A DNA stretch of 64,000 nt from RPQJ01 sp963696545 (GTDB taxonomy: Bacteria; Pseudomonadota; Gammaproteobacteria; Steroidobacterales; Steroidobacteraceae): assembly GCA_963696545.1 (NCBI GenBank), contig CAVOKQ010000012.1, positions 186,001 to 250,000 of the forward strand. The letters are read 5' to 3'. Positions 10,020-17,774 of this stretch are shown here, piece by piece (positions within the stretch are counted from its first letter, which is position 1; each line of letters begins with the position of its first letter). The notes beneath the pieces are model-generated. The model ran no database searches. It saw only the letters and a program-made list of their open reading frames with translations, and was not told the origin of the DNA. A program made the translations under genes and the position numbers.

Positions 10020-10660
10020 GGCGAAGTCAGCGTGTATACGACGCGCCCGTTATAGGTGCCGGCGGCGACGAAGCTGCTGTTGAGGTAAGAGAACGTGTGG
10101 CAGCTTTCTGCCCACTGGTTGCGGCTGATCGTGCCGATCGTCTGCGTCCCGCCGGTGAACGCGCCCGCCGGGAATGGCTGGGCGCCGGTGTCGCCGTTGC
10201 CGCTGCTGGTCCAGCGGATCTGCGTGAACGGGATCGTGTCGCCGGCGCCGTTCACCAGGTTGCCGGGTGCGGTTGCGGTCAGCGTCGCGCCGCCGGTGGT
10301 TGCGGTGTTGCGGTAGAAGCCGCCGATGTAGAGCTGCGCCGGCAGGTTACAGAAGGCGTAACCGTCATAGAAGCTGTTGGCCGCCGTGCTGTTAGTGGTC
10401 ATCTGCTGCGCCGTGCCGTTGCCGATCGCATTGGCAGCGACGCTCACCGAGACCGTGTTGATCGTCGAGTTGTTGCCGGGCGTGCCGCCCGAGCTGTAGT
10501 TGCCGGTGAACGAGCCGACGCCGACCTGCAGGTACAGCGCCTTTGGGTTCGCGGCCGTGATGTTGACTGTGAATGCCGCCGCGGGCAACACCAGGCCAAG
10601 CAGCATGGAGCAGGCGCCCACGCTCGCGACGACGATCGTGCCGGCCCGCCTCGATTCCAC
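10016..10660 (-). CDS. Secreted fibre-subunit-like protein 2 (paralogue of the gene at 10726)
   Basis: GTG 10660 follows an AGGGGAGGA ribosome site and gives a signal peptide ending AAA before FTVNITAANPK. The 214-residue product is rich in Gly, Thr, Asn, Ser and Val, with almost no charged residues after the signal, as in extracellular pilins and adhesins. It shares with the next upstream gene a P-K-x-L-x-L-x-V-G block soon after the mature start, a TIN..S..V block followed by GNGTA, and a C-terminus GTYNGRVVYTLTSP that matches GRVTYTASLP in the paralogue. It adds two Cys (FCNLP and ESCHTF, about 85 residues apart) that could bridge. The hydrophobic C-terminal strand is what a donor-strand chaperone would bind. 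It probably encodes a minor or alternative subunit, since an intergenic hairpin precedes it. Confidence 0.6.
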   Translation of the reverse strand: MESRRAGTIVVASVGACSMLLGLVLPAAAFTVNITAANPKALYLQVGVGSFTGNYSSGGTPGNNSTINTVSVSVAANAIGNGTAQQMTTNSTAANSFYDGYAFCNLPAQLYIGGFYRNTATTGGATLTATAPGNLVNGAGDTIPFTQIRWTSSGNGDTGAQPFPAGAFTGGTQTIGTISRNQWAESCHTFSYLNSSFVAAGTYNGRVVYTLTSP

Positions 10661-10686
10661 GGAAACGTCCTCCCCTTGTTACGCGG

Positions 10687-10712
10687 CCCCGGCGCCCCTT
10701 GCTGCGCCGGGG
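10687..10712 (-). terminator. Intercistronic hairpin between the two subunit genes
   Basis: A perfect 9-bp GC stem (10687-10695 with 10704-10712, loop of eight) lies between the first subunit gene (stop 10726) and the start of the second (10660). It has no T run on the minus strand, so it is more likely an attenuator or mRNA 3'-end stabiliser than a full stop. In many fimbrial operons such a hairpin raises the amount of major subunit over downstream assembly genes. Confidence 0.5.
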
Positions 10713-10725
10713 TCGGTCTTGCTGC

Positions 10726-11349
10726 TTACGGCAGCGAGGCAGTGTACGTCACGCGTCCGTTGTTCGTGTTGACGCCGCCGTACGTGCCCGCCGGGACGAG
10801 CGCAGTGTTGGCGTAGCTATACGTCCAGCGCGCGTCCTGGTTGACGATCTTGTTGACCGCCGTGAGCGTAATCGTGGTCGTGCCATTGCTCAAGCCGGGG
10901 TGGGCGAGCGTCGTGCCCGTCGTCCACGCAGCCGCGTTCGTGGTGATCTCGGTCCAGTTGATCGAGTCGCCGGCAGCGCCGTTGTTGATGGCCCCGCTCG
11001 TGGCGGAGCTGAACGAAATGTTGCCCCCGTTGCCGCGCACGACAGCCGACACGGTGCCGTTGCCGACGTCGCCGCTCGCCGCCGTCGCGGCCACAGCGGT
11101 GCCGTTGCCGACGTTCGCGGCAGGCACGACGAACGAGATCAGGTTGATCGTCGGGTCCGTCGTATTCAGTGCGCCCGCGCCGACGCGCAGGAACAGCACC
11201 TTGGGGATCGTGATCTGGAAATCGACGCGTGCGGTCGCCGTAAGTGCGCCGGCGCCAGTCACGAACTGCGACTCGGCATGCGACGCCAGCGGGGCGGCCA
11301 GGATTGCGGTCAAGGCGACCGGCAGAAGACGGAAGGCAAGCTTGCTCAT
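10726..11349 (-). CDS. Secreted fibre-subunit-like protein 1, probable major subunit
   Basis: The start ATG 11349 is preferred over ATGs further upstream because it begins a normal signal peptide, MSKLAFRLLPVALTAILAAP, with cleavage after SHA. GGAG lies about 11 bp upstream. The 208-residue protein has no cysteines, is very poor in charged residues and rich in Ala, Thr, Asn, Gly and Val. The conserved blocks shared with its paralogue are ITIPKVLFLRVGAG, PTINLISFVVP followed by VGNGTA, and the C-terminus GRVTYTASLP. This gene is first in the five-gene operon and is followed by a strong hairpin, as expected for the most abundant product. The fold is probably an all-beta pilin-like sandwich completed by a donated strand. 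I do not recognise a named family; spore-coat-U or DUF4402 type subunits are possible relatives. Confidence 0.6.
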   Translation of the reverse strand: MSKLAFRLLPVALTAILAAPLASHAESQFVTGAGALTATARVDFQITIPKVLFLRVGAGALNTTDPTINLISFVVPAANVGNGTAVAATAASGDVGNGTVSAVVRGNGGNISFSSATSGAINNGAAGDSINWTEITTNAAAWTTGTTLAHPGLSNGTTTITLTAVNKIVNQDARWTYSYANTALVPAGTYGGVNTNNGRVTYTASLP

Positions 11350-11548
11350 CGGAATCATGCTCCAGGAAGTTGTGGTTGACTCTTCGGCGTTCATCGCCAT
11401 CGCATCCGTAGTGGACGCGTGTGCCGTTCTTCGAGCGCAGGCGGGAGTCTAGGTTCCTTCGTGGCCCGACAGCGGCCTGGAGCGTGAACGGCGCCTCATT
11501 TTCGCAACGCGTGACTGGCGCACATCAGACATATTGCGGTGCGCTTCA

Positions 11549-11584
11549 CAAACAAAATGGCCCTGCCCCTCGCGGGGCAGGGCC
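11549..11584 (-). terminator. Intrinsic terminator of nirS
   Basis: A perfect 11-bp stem (11559-11569 with 11574-11584, loop TCGC) lies 38 bp after the nirS stop. On the minus strand it is followed by ATTTTGTTTG, a T-rich tail. It ends nirS transcription and isolates it from the fibre operon. The rest of the 11350-11621 gap shows nothing else clear except the promoter space of the fibre operon next to 11349. Confidence 0.8.
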
Positions 11585-11621
11585 AGGAGCGGGCGCTCTC
11601 GCGCCCACGCAGGGAGGCCGG

Positions 11622-13754
11622 TCAATAGATGTCGTCGACCGTGTTGTGCACGTTGAACTTGCCGGTCGGCGTGATGATGCGCGGATCGTCGATCACGGCC
11701 TTGAGCTGCAGCGTCTTGTCGTCGACGACGACGAGCGCGGAACGCTGCTCCTTGCCGTTCCACACCGAGAACCACACCTCGTCGCCCGTGGCGTTGTACT
11801 CGGGCTGCACGACGCGCTTCGGGCCCTCGCCGAGGTTGGCCCACTCCGCGATCGGCAGCACCTTGTAGCCGGCCTCGAGATTGTCGATGTCGAACACCGC
11901 GACCGACTGCGCAATCTTCGGGTCGGGGTTCAGCGGCGTGTCCACGTACAGGTGCTTCGACTTCGGGTTCGACTTGACGAACAGCGAGCCGCCGCCCTGG
12001 CCTTTCAGCACGCGGGCAACCTTCCACGCACCGTCCTTGTGCTTGACGGGGTCGGTGCCGATCAGCGTGATCTTCTCGTTGCCAAGCGCGCTCGTTACCC
12101 ACACGGGTCCGTACTGCTTGTCGGTGAAGTTGGCGCCGCGGCCCGGGTGCGGAATCTTGTCTACGTCCACCAGCGCCGTGAGCTTCTGCTCCTTCGAGTC
12201 GATCACGGCCACCTTGTTCGACTGGTTGGCCGCCGTGAGGAAGTAGCGCTTCGTCACGTCCCAGCCGCCGTCATGCAGGAAGCGGGCGGCGCCGATCGTG
12301 GTGGTCTTCAGGTTGTTGATGTCCTCGTAGTTCACCAGCAGGATCTGGCCGGTCTCCTTCACGTTGACGATGAACTCGGGATGCTCGTGCGAGGCCACGA
12401 TCGCCGCGACGCGCGGCTCCGGGTGGTATTCCTGCGTGTCCACGGTCATGCCGCGCGTGGATACGACCTTCAACGGCTCGAGCGTCGCGCCGTCCATGAT
12501 CGTGTACTGCGGCGGCCAGTAGGAGCCGGCGATCGCGTACTTGTCCTCGAAGCCCTTGTACTTCGAGGTTTCGACCGAGCGCGCCTCGAGGCCGACCTTG
12601 ATCTCCGCCACCACGGCCGGCTTCGCCATGTAGAGGTCGATCAGGTCGATCCTGCCGTCGCGGCCGATCGTGTAGACGTAGCGTCCCGAACTCGACAGCC
12701 GCGAGATGTGCACCGCGTAGCCCGTCTTTATCACCTCGATGATCTTCTTGGTGTCGCCGTCGACCAGCGCCACCTGGCCGCTGTCGCGCAGCGTCACCGC
12801 GAAGATATTGTCGAGGTTGTAGTTGTTCTGCTTGGTCTTCGGCCGGTCGGCCACCGGCACCATCACGGTCCAGCTCGCCTTCATTTCCTTCATGCCGAAC
12901 TCGGGCGGCTGCGGCGGCTCGTGCTGCACGTAGCGCGCCATCAGGTCGACCTGCTCGGGCGTGAGCTCGCCCGACTTGCCCCAGCTCGGCATGCCGGCGG
13001 GTGAGCCCTGGTTGATGAACACCTTCAGATAGTCCGTGCCTTTCTTCTGCGTGATGTCAGGCGTCAGCGGCTTGCCGGTGGCGCCCTTGCGCAACACGCC
13101 GTGACAGCCCGCACAGCGCTCGAAGTAGATCTGCTGCGCCTGCTTGAATTCGGGCTCGGTCATGTCCGGTGCGCCCGGCGTGACCAGGATCTTGACGCCT
13201 TCCGCGCCCGCGGGAGACGGGGCGCCCTGGTACTTGAGCTCGGCCGTCGTCGTCGGGTGCTGCGTCGGAGAGTCGGCTTTCTTCGGCGCCGCCGCCGCCT
13301 TGGCGCGCTCGGCCGCCACCTGCGATGCCGCGACGGCTCCGCCACCGTTGCCCCACGAGTTCAGCGCATAGGTGAGGGCGTCGGCGATTTCCTGGTCCGA
13401 GAGCTGCGTCATCGCCGGCATTACGGAGTTGAACTTGTTGCCGTTGACGACCACCTCGCCCTGCAGCCCGTTGACGACCACGCCGACGGCGCGGTCCTTG
13501 TGGCCGAGCAGGTAGTCGGATCCTGCGAGCGGCGGAAAGGCGCCCGGCAGGCCCTTGCCGTCGGCCTGGTGGCAGGCCATGCAGGTCAAATCGTAGACCT
13601 TCTTGCCCGACTCGACTTGCGCGGCGCTGGCCGCCGCACCTGCGACTTCAGCCGTATGGACCGCCTGTGCCCAGGCCGGTGCGGCCAGTGCAAGCGCTCC
13701 GGCGACCGCCAGCGTCACCGCTGCCGATGACCGCAAACTCAGCTTCGACATCAT
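11622..13754 (-). CDS. nirS: Cytochrome cd1 nitrite reductase NirS with an extra N-terminal cytochrome c domain
   Basis: This periplasmic enzyme reduces nitrite to NO in denitrification. The 710-residue protein has a signal peptide ending AWA. It then has a class I cytochrome c domain (about 45-137, haem motif CMACH at 58-62, Met ligand in VMPAM) and an Ala/Lys/Pro-rich linker (140-195). The usual NirS cytochrome c domain follows (CAGCH at 214-218, Met in AGMPSW), then the eight-bladed d1-haem propeller (about 300-710). The d1 region keeps YAVHISRLSSSGRYVYTIGR, with the His that ligates d1 haem, plus SHEHPEF and FLHDGGWD in the active-site region. The end, GKFNVHNTVDDIY, is typical. Normal NirS is about 560-600 residues, so the first domain is additional and may be a built-in electron donor. 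The start follows GGGAGCC, and an FNR/Dnr box lies about 95 bp upstream. The d1-haem synthesis genes are not nearby. Confidence 0.95.
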   Translation of the reverse strand: MMSKLSLRSSAAVTLAVAGALALAAPAWAQAVHTAEVAGAAASAAQVESGKKVYDLTCMACHQADGKGLPGAFPPLAGSDYLLGHKDRAVGVVVNGLQGEVVVNGNKFNSVMPAMTQLSDQEIADALTYALNSWGNGGGAVAASQVAAERAKAAAAPKKADSPTQHPTTTAELKYQGAPSPAGAEGVKILVTPGAPDMTEPEFKQAQQIYFERCAGCHGVLRKGATGKPLTPDITQKKGTDYLKVFINQGSPAGMPSWGKSGELTPEQVDLMARYVQHEPPQPPEFGMKEMKASWTVMVPVADRPKTKQNNYNLDNIFAVTLRDSGQVALVDGDTKKIIEVIKTGYAVHISRLSSSGRYVYTIGRDGRIDLIDLYMAKPAVVAEIKVGLEARSVETSKYKGFEDKYAIAGSYWPPQYTIMDGATLEPLKVVSTRGMTVDTQEYHPEPRVAAIVASHEHPEFIVNVKETGQILLVNYEDINNLKTTTIGAARFLHDGGWDVTKRYFLTAANQSNKVAVIDSKEQKLTALVDVDKIPHPGRGANFTDKQYGPVWVTSALGNEKITLIGTDPVKHKDGAWKVARVLKGQGGGSLFVKSNPKSKHLYVDTPLNPDPKIAQSVAVFDIDNLEAGYKVLPIAEWANLGEGPKRVVQPEYNATGDEVWFSVWNGKEQRSALVVVDDKTLQLKAVIDDPRIITPTGKFNVHNTVDDIY

Positions 13755-13842
13755 GGGTGGCTCCCGTAGTGAGGAACTGGGGTGTCCGCATCCGCGTCCA
13801 CCGTCCTGTTGCCCACGTTAGGCGCCGGTCAGGGTCCCCGCA

Positions 13843-13856
13843 TTGATCTCGGTCAA
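13843..13856 (-). promoter_or_regulatory. FNR/Dnr box upstream of nirS
   Basis: TTGATCTCGGTCAA is a near-perfect dyad of the TTGAT-N4-ATCAA type, in the 116-bp gap between dnr and nirS. Its centre is about 95 bp before the nirS ATG. At the usual -41.5 spacing this predicts a start near 13808 and a leader of about 54 nt. The regulator encoded next door keeps the matching recognition residues. Confidence 0.8.
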
Positions 13857-13870
13857 GTCGGGGCGGATGA

Positions 13871-14566
13871 CTACGGCACGGAGTCCAGCACCGCCAGCAG
13901 CTTCGCGCGGTCAGGCACCTGCAGGAGCCTGCCGTGGACGACGATGGCGCCCGCGTCGGACAGGTGGCGGAGGATTCGAGACAGGGTCTCGGGTTTCATC
14001 GACAGTCGCGAGGCGAGTTCCTGCCGCGATTCTGGCAGGTTGATCTCGAGCGGGCCGGTGGCGCCTGGAGGCAGGCGGCCCTCGATCATGCGGACCAGCC
14101 GGTGCGTCGCGCTCTCGAGCGTCAGGTACTCGATCTCCCGGATCCGCATGTGCAGGCGTTGGCTCAGGTGCCCGAGCATGCGCAGGCACGTCCCGGGACT
14201 GTCCTTCAGGATCGCGAGGTATTCGCGGTTCTGGAATCTCGCGACCCGTGATTTCGACGCCGAGACCGCGGACACAGGGTAGACCGGCCCCTCCATGAAG
14301 AGCACGGCCTCGGCAAAGCTGTTGCCGGGCCCGAGGATGTCCACGATCTTCTCCTCGCCGGATTTCGAGTACAGCGCAAGATTCACCTGTCCCTCGATCA
14401 CGATGAAGAAGTGCTGCGCGGGCTGGCCGCGATCGAACAGCACCTGGCCGGGCTCGTAGTCGTCGAGGTGGCTCGCCGTGAAGACACGCTGCAGTTGCGG
14501 CGGCGACATGCCCGCGAAAAGATGGTGTCCGCGCAGGATCGGCGCGAGCGAATCGAGGTTCTGCAT
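13871..14566 (-). CDS. dnr: CRP/FNR-family regulator, Dnr type
   Basis: This 231-residue transcription factor has a cNMP-binding-like sensory domain (about 15-130), a dimerisation helix and a C-terminal winged HTH with SRQELASRLSMKPETLSRIL. The recognition helix carries E-x-x-S-R (ETLSR), the residues by which FNR and Dnr read TTGAT half sites. The N-terminal cysteine cluster of oxygen-sensing FNR is absent, so it probably responds to NO, perhaps through haem, as in Pseudomonas Dnr. It lies immediately upstream of nirS on the same strand, and the likely targets are the boxes before nirS, norZ and hemN. Its own promoter region (14567-14597) is short, so it may be co-transcribed with the nnrS/sirB genes. 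Confidence 0.88.
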   Translation of the reverse strand: MQNLDSLAPILRGHHLFAGMSPPQLQRVFTASHLDDYEPGQVLFDRGQPAQHFFIVIEGQVNLALYSKSGEEKIVDILGPGNSFAEAVLFMEGPVYPVSAVSASKSRVARFQNREYLAILKDSPGTCLRMLGHLSQRLHMRIREIEYLTLESATHRLVRMIEGRLPPGATGPLEINLPESRQELASRLSMKPETLSRILRHLSDAGAIVVHGRLLQVPDRAKLLAVLDSVP

Positions 14567-14597
14567 GGCCGGAAACTAACAGCCCGGGCGGCTGGCC

Positions 14598-14990
14598 TCA
14601 ACTCGCGAGGAAGCCGAGCGGCTGGTGGGCTCGCGCCACCGTGACGAGGAAGCCGACGGCTGCAAGGGCGCCGATGAAAGCTGCGATGCGGGCTTTCCTG
14701 GTGCGCCCGTGCCGTAGCGCAATGCTGCCGAGCGCGATGTAGGTCACGAGCAGCACGATCTTGGTGGTGAGCCAGGCCGTGGCGAACGGGTACTGGTGGA
14801 TGATCGTCGTGAGCATCAGCGCCGACGTGAGCAGCACCGTATCCACCGCGACCGGCGTCCAGCGCAGCACGGGATTCCGTTGCAGCGGCGATTCGGCCAG
14901 CATCAGTAATCCACGGAACGCGAACAGCGAGATCGTCAGGATCGCGCAGGTGATGTGCACGGCACGAAGCGGCAGGTAGAGCTCAGTCAT
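14598..14990 (-). CDS. SirB-family integral membrane protein
   Basis: This 130-residue protein is predicted to have four transmembrane helices, starting at LRAVHITCAILTISLFAFRG and ending near GALAAVGFLVTVARAHQ. The pattern of an early His, MLAESPLQRNPVLRWTPVAVDT and a conserved TTIIHQYPF matches SirB family proteins. Their function is not well defined; they often lie next to respiratory, haem-copper or NO-related genes. The ATG at 14990 overlaps the nnrS stop by ATGA, so the two are translationally coupled, which suggests a role in handling NO or haem-copper enzymes. It is followed by dnr after 31 bp. Confidence 0.75.
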   Translation of the reverse strand: MTELYLPLRAVHITCAILTISLFAFRGLLMLAESPLQRNPVLRWTPVAVDTVLLTSALMLTTIIHQYPFATAWLTTKIVLLVTYIALGSIALRHGRTRKARIAAFIGALAAVGFLVTVARAHQPLGFLAS

Positions 14991-16219
14991 CCCGGCTTGC
15001 CATCCACTCGCGGCGCGAGATAGATGCGCCCGTTGCGCAGCGACCAGGCGCCGAACGCAACTAGCCAGAGCAGTGCGCTGCCGAGCAGCAGGTTGCGGAT
15101 CGCGCCCGGCGCCGAGACGATCTCGCTGCCGACCCGGCTCACGGCCGCGAGCTGCACTCCCAGGAAGCAGGCCAGCGTCGCACCGTCCATACGCAGCGGC
15201 CGGCCCGAGTGTCCCATCGTGACGCGAGTGACCATGGCCACGAGCATGCCGCCGAAGAAGCCGACGCCGAGCGCGTGGATCGGCGCGCGGCCGAGCGCCC
15301 ATTCGCCGGTCATTGCGAAACCGGCGTCGCGTGCGGTCTGCAGCGCCATCGCGATCGGCAGCCACGCAAAGCCGGCATACAGTGTCCAGAGCAGCGGGTT
15401 GCCGCGGGCGGCGAGCGTGGTCCAGCGCACGGCGCAGGTGGCCGTGAGAACCGTCAGTGCGAAGTCGACGACGGCCAGCCATTCGAGCGCACCTGCTGTG
15501 CCGAGCAGCAGTCGCAGGTAGGCGAGCGCCACTACCGCGACGAGTATCCACAGCGGTCGCCACGCGACGTAGCCCGGCACCGCGTTCTGCGAGAAAAACG
15601 GCACCATCCGATGACAGACGGCAAAGAACACCGGCAGCAGGAAACCCCACAGCGCTGAGCGCACCGCGAAGTGCAACGCGAAGTCATTGGCGCCCCACAG
15701 TCCGTAACCGAAACCCGCGAGCGCAACGATGCCCACTGCGAGTGCGGTGGCGCAGACGACGGCGTGCGCGACGATCTGCCCGGCGTCGATCAGCACGCGG
15801 AGCAGGGCGACGAGGCCGGTCGTGAGCCCGGCGAAAGCGAGCGCGACGGCCATGAGTTGCGCCGGCAGGCCGGTGTGCACGCCCACGATCCAGGCTGCGG
15901 TGCCGGCGACGAGGAGGACTCCGGCGGTGACATACGCGGCGCGCGGTACCTGCGGACCGTTCATCCAGCGTGGAAATGTCGTGAACAGGAACCCGAAGAT
16001 GAAAGCGGGCAGCGCGACGAACAGCATCAGGAACGAGTGCGCCCAGATCGGCGCGACGATGAGGTCGAGCGCAAACAGCGGGAATCCCGTGTAGCGGGCG
16101 AGCAGGTGGGTGAGCCACCACGCGCTCGCCATGAGCAGGTTCGTCATGCCGGCGAAGAACAGCAGCCGGTGAGGCGCGGCCGAGAGTACCGTCCAGCGCG
16201 TTTGCGATCTGCCGTCCAT
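14987..16219 (-). CDS. nnrS: NnrS family protein, NO-stress membrane haem/copper protein
   Basis: This 410-residue polytopic protein has about twelve transmembrane helices. NnrS family marks include FPLFALDLIVAPIWAHSFLM near the N-terminus, FLFTTFPRWMNGPQVPR, CHRMVPFFSQNA, and GMLVAMVTRVTMGHSGRPL near the C-terminus, with several membrane His as likely metal ligands. NnrS proteins protect metabolism from NO and are commonly co-regulated with nitrite and NO reductases. Here the gene is downstream of norZ, separated by a terminator-like hairpin, and coupled to the SirB-like gene. I see no good FNR box in the 94 bp upstream, so it may depend on read-through from norZ or on a weaker site. Confidence 0.9.
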   Translation of the reverse strand: MDGRSQTRWTVLSAAPHRLLFFAGMTNLLMASAWWLTHLLARYTGFPLFALDLIVAPIWAHSFLMLFVALPAFIFGFLFTTFPRWMNGPQVPRAAYVTAGVLLVAGTAAWIVGVHTGLPAQLMAVALAFAGLTTGLVALLRVLIDAGQIVAHAVVCATALAVGIVALAGFGYGLWGANDFALHFAVRSALWGFLLPVFFAVCHRMVPFFSQNAVPGYVAWRPLWILVAVVALAYLRLLLGTAGALEWLAVVDFALTVLTATCAVRWTTLAARGNPLLWTLYAGFAWLPIAMALQTARDAGFAMTGEWALGRAPIHALGVGFFGGMLVAMVTRVTMGHSGRPLRMDGATLACFLGVQLAAVSRVGSEIVSAPGAIRNLLLGSALLWLVAFGAWSLRNGRIYLAPRVDGKPG

Positions 16220-16242
16220 CGTTACTCCCAGCTGGGAAAATA

Positions 16243-16255
16243 GGTGCCTGGCACC
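16243..16255. repeat. Short palindrome of possible dispersed-repeat type
   Basis: GGTGCCTGGCACC is a 6-bp inverted repeat around one T, flanked by A/T-rich arms (AAAATA before, GAATTT after), between nnrS and norZ. Its form, a GC core with AT shoulders, resembles REP-type intergenic palindromes. Only one copy was noticed in this window, so assignment as a repeat is tentative. Confidence 0.3.
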
Positions 16256-16267
16256 GAATTTCGAAAC

Positions 16268-16295
16268 GAAGCGGGCGCCTCGCGGCGCCCGCTTC
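16268..16295 (-). terminator. Strong hairpin after norZ
   Basis: A perfect 12-bp stem (16268-16279 with 16284-16295, tetraloop TCGC) begins 18 bp after the norZ stop at 16314. The minus-strand tail, GTTTCGAAATT, is only moderately T rich. It probably ends most norZ transcripts, with possible read-through into nnrS. Confidence 0.7.
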
Positions 16296-16313
16296 GGTTA
16301 CACGACAGTCGCT

Positions 16314-17774
16314 TCAGCGGATGGCGCGACTTGCCGCCTGTGCGGCCGCCGGGGCCAGCGCTTCCTGGCGCCGACCGCGCCCGAGGAACAGCTTGCCTAC
16401 GAACGCCACCAGCAGCAGCACGCCGATGCTGAACAGGATATCGCCCGGCATGCGCAGCCACACGAGCATCTGCATCACCGGCTGCTGCAGGAACTCGGCG
16501 GAGCGCGCGTACCAGAAGCCGTGCGAGACCGCGGCATACACCTGCATCAACCCGTACGGGAACAGCGAGAACATCGCCATCGCCGCGAGGCCGAGGTTCA
16601 GTGACCAGAACGCGCTCTTCAGCAGCCGCTCGTCCCACTGCTCGAGGTTGCCGAGCCCGCGCAGGCAGAACAGCATCAGGCCGATGCCGAGCATGCCGTA
16701 GACGCCGAACAGCGCCGTGTGGCCGTGCAGCGGCGTCGTGTTGAGGCCCTGCATGTAGTAGAGCGCGAGCGGCGGGTTGATCAGGAACCCGAACAGGCCT
16801 GCGCCCACCAGGTTCCAGAACGCGACTGCCACGAAGAACAGGATCGGCCAGCGGTACGCGGCCACCCAGGGCTTCGCAAAGCTGTGCTTGTAGTTCTCAT
16901 AGGCCTCGAATCCGACCAGCACCAGCGGCACAACCTCGAGTGCGGAGAACACCGAGCCGATCGCGAGTACGCCGGTCGGCGTCCCGGTCCAGTACAGGTG
17001 GTGGAACGTGCCGAGCACGCCGCCGGTCAGGAACACGACGGTCGCGAACAGCACGGCGTTCGTGGCCGTCTTCACACGCACCAGCCCGAGCTTCGTGAAC
17101 AGGAACGCGATGACGGCCGTGGCAAAGACCTCGAAGAAGCCCTCGACCCACAGGTGCACGACCCACCAGCGCCAGTACTCGACCATCGAGAGGTGCGTGT
17201 TGCGGCCCCACATGAGGCCGGCGCCGTAGAAGAGACCGATCGCCACGGTCGAGAGGAACACCAGCATGGTGATCGAGCGGCTGTCGTCACGCGTCTTGAG
17301 CGCCGGCCAGAGCGCGCGGCCGACGAGCAGGAGCCACAGCATCAGGCCGATGAACAGGAACGCCTGCCAGAAACGGCCGAGGTCCACGTATTCCCAGCCC
17401 TGGTGGCCGAACCAGAAGTTGGCGCCGAGGCCCATCTTCTGCATCACGGCAAACCACTGCCCGGCAAAGCCGCCGACCACGATGACGAGCAGGCAGGTGA
17501 ACAGGAAGTTCACGCCGAGCCGCTGGAACTTCGGTTCGTGGCCCGAGATGGCCGGCGCGATGTACAGGCCGGTGGCGAGCCAGGCGGTCGCGATCCATAG
17601 CACCGAGAGCTGCAAGTGCCAGGTGCGCGTCACGGCGTAGGGCAGGTACTCGGACAGCTGGAACCCATAGAATCCCTGGCCTTCGACCGCGTAGTGCGCG
17701 GTGATTCCGCCCAGCACGATCTGCACCAGGAACAGAGCCGTCACGACCCAGAAGTACTTCGCGGTCGCCTTCAT
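16314..17774 (-). CDS. norZ: Quinol-dependent nitric oxide reductase, catalytic (NorB-like) part of a split norZ
   Basis: This 486-residue reading frame holds the haem b/b3-FeB core that reduces NO to N2O in the inner membrane. Visible metal ligands are RTWHLQLSVLW, HLWVEGFFEVFA (FeB His and essential Glu), GTFHHLYW (two FeB His) and TPLHGHTALFGVYG (haem b3/b ligands). About twelve transmembrane helices are predicted. In normal quinol Nor (about 760 residues) this part is fused to the N-terminal domain encoded at 17771-18604. Here the two frames overlap by ATGA at 17771-17774, with the true linker (Q-I-P-D-R-D-P-L-R-S-L) lying in this frame just upstream of the ATG. One missing base in a C run near 17820 would restore a single protein. 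Sequence error is the simplest explanation, but a coupled two-subunit enzyme is formally possible. Confidence 0.88.
   Translation of the reverse strand: MKATAKYFWVVTALFLVQIVLGGITAHYAVEGQGFYGFQLSEYLPYAVTRTWHLQLSVLWIATAWLATGLYIAPAISGHEPKFQRLGVNFLFTCLLVIVVGGFAGQWFAVMQKMGLGANFWFGHQGWEYVDLGRFWQAFLFIGLMLWLLLVGRALWPALKTRDDSRSITMLVFLSTVAIGLFYGAGLMWGRNTHLSMVEYWRWWVVHLWVEGFFEVFATAVIAFLFTKLGLVRVKTATNAVLFATVVFLTGGVLGTFHHLYWTGTPTGVLAIGSVFSALEVVPLVLVGFEAYENYKHSFAKPWVAAYRWPILFFVAVAFWNLVGAGLFGFLINPPLALYYMQGLNTTPLHGHTALFGVYGMLGIGLMLFCLRGLGNLEQWDERLLKSAFWSLNLGLAAMAMFSLFPYGLMQVYAAVSHGFWYARSAEFLQQPVMQMLVWLRMPGDILFSIGVLLLVAFVGKLFLGRGRRQEALAPAAAQAASRAIR

Noticed and set aside
8726..10816. A 696-codon plus-strand open frame opposite the fibre operon
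   Set aside because: It is antisense to genes with signal peptides and coupled starts; its sequence is low-complexity Arg/Ala and shows no family.
17771..17774. Programmed frameshift in norZ
   Set aside because: No slippery heptamer or downstream structure was seen, and several other genes in the window show similar single-base breaks, so error is simpler.
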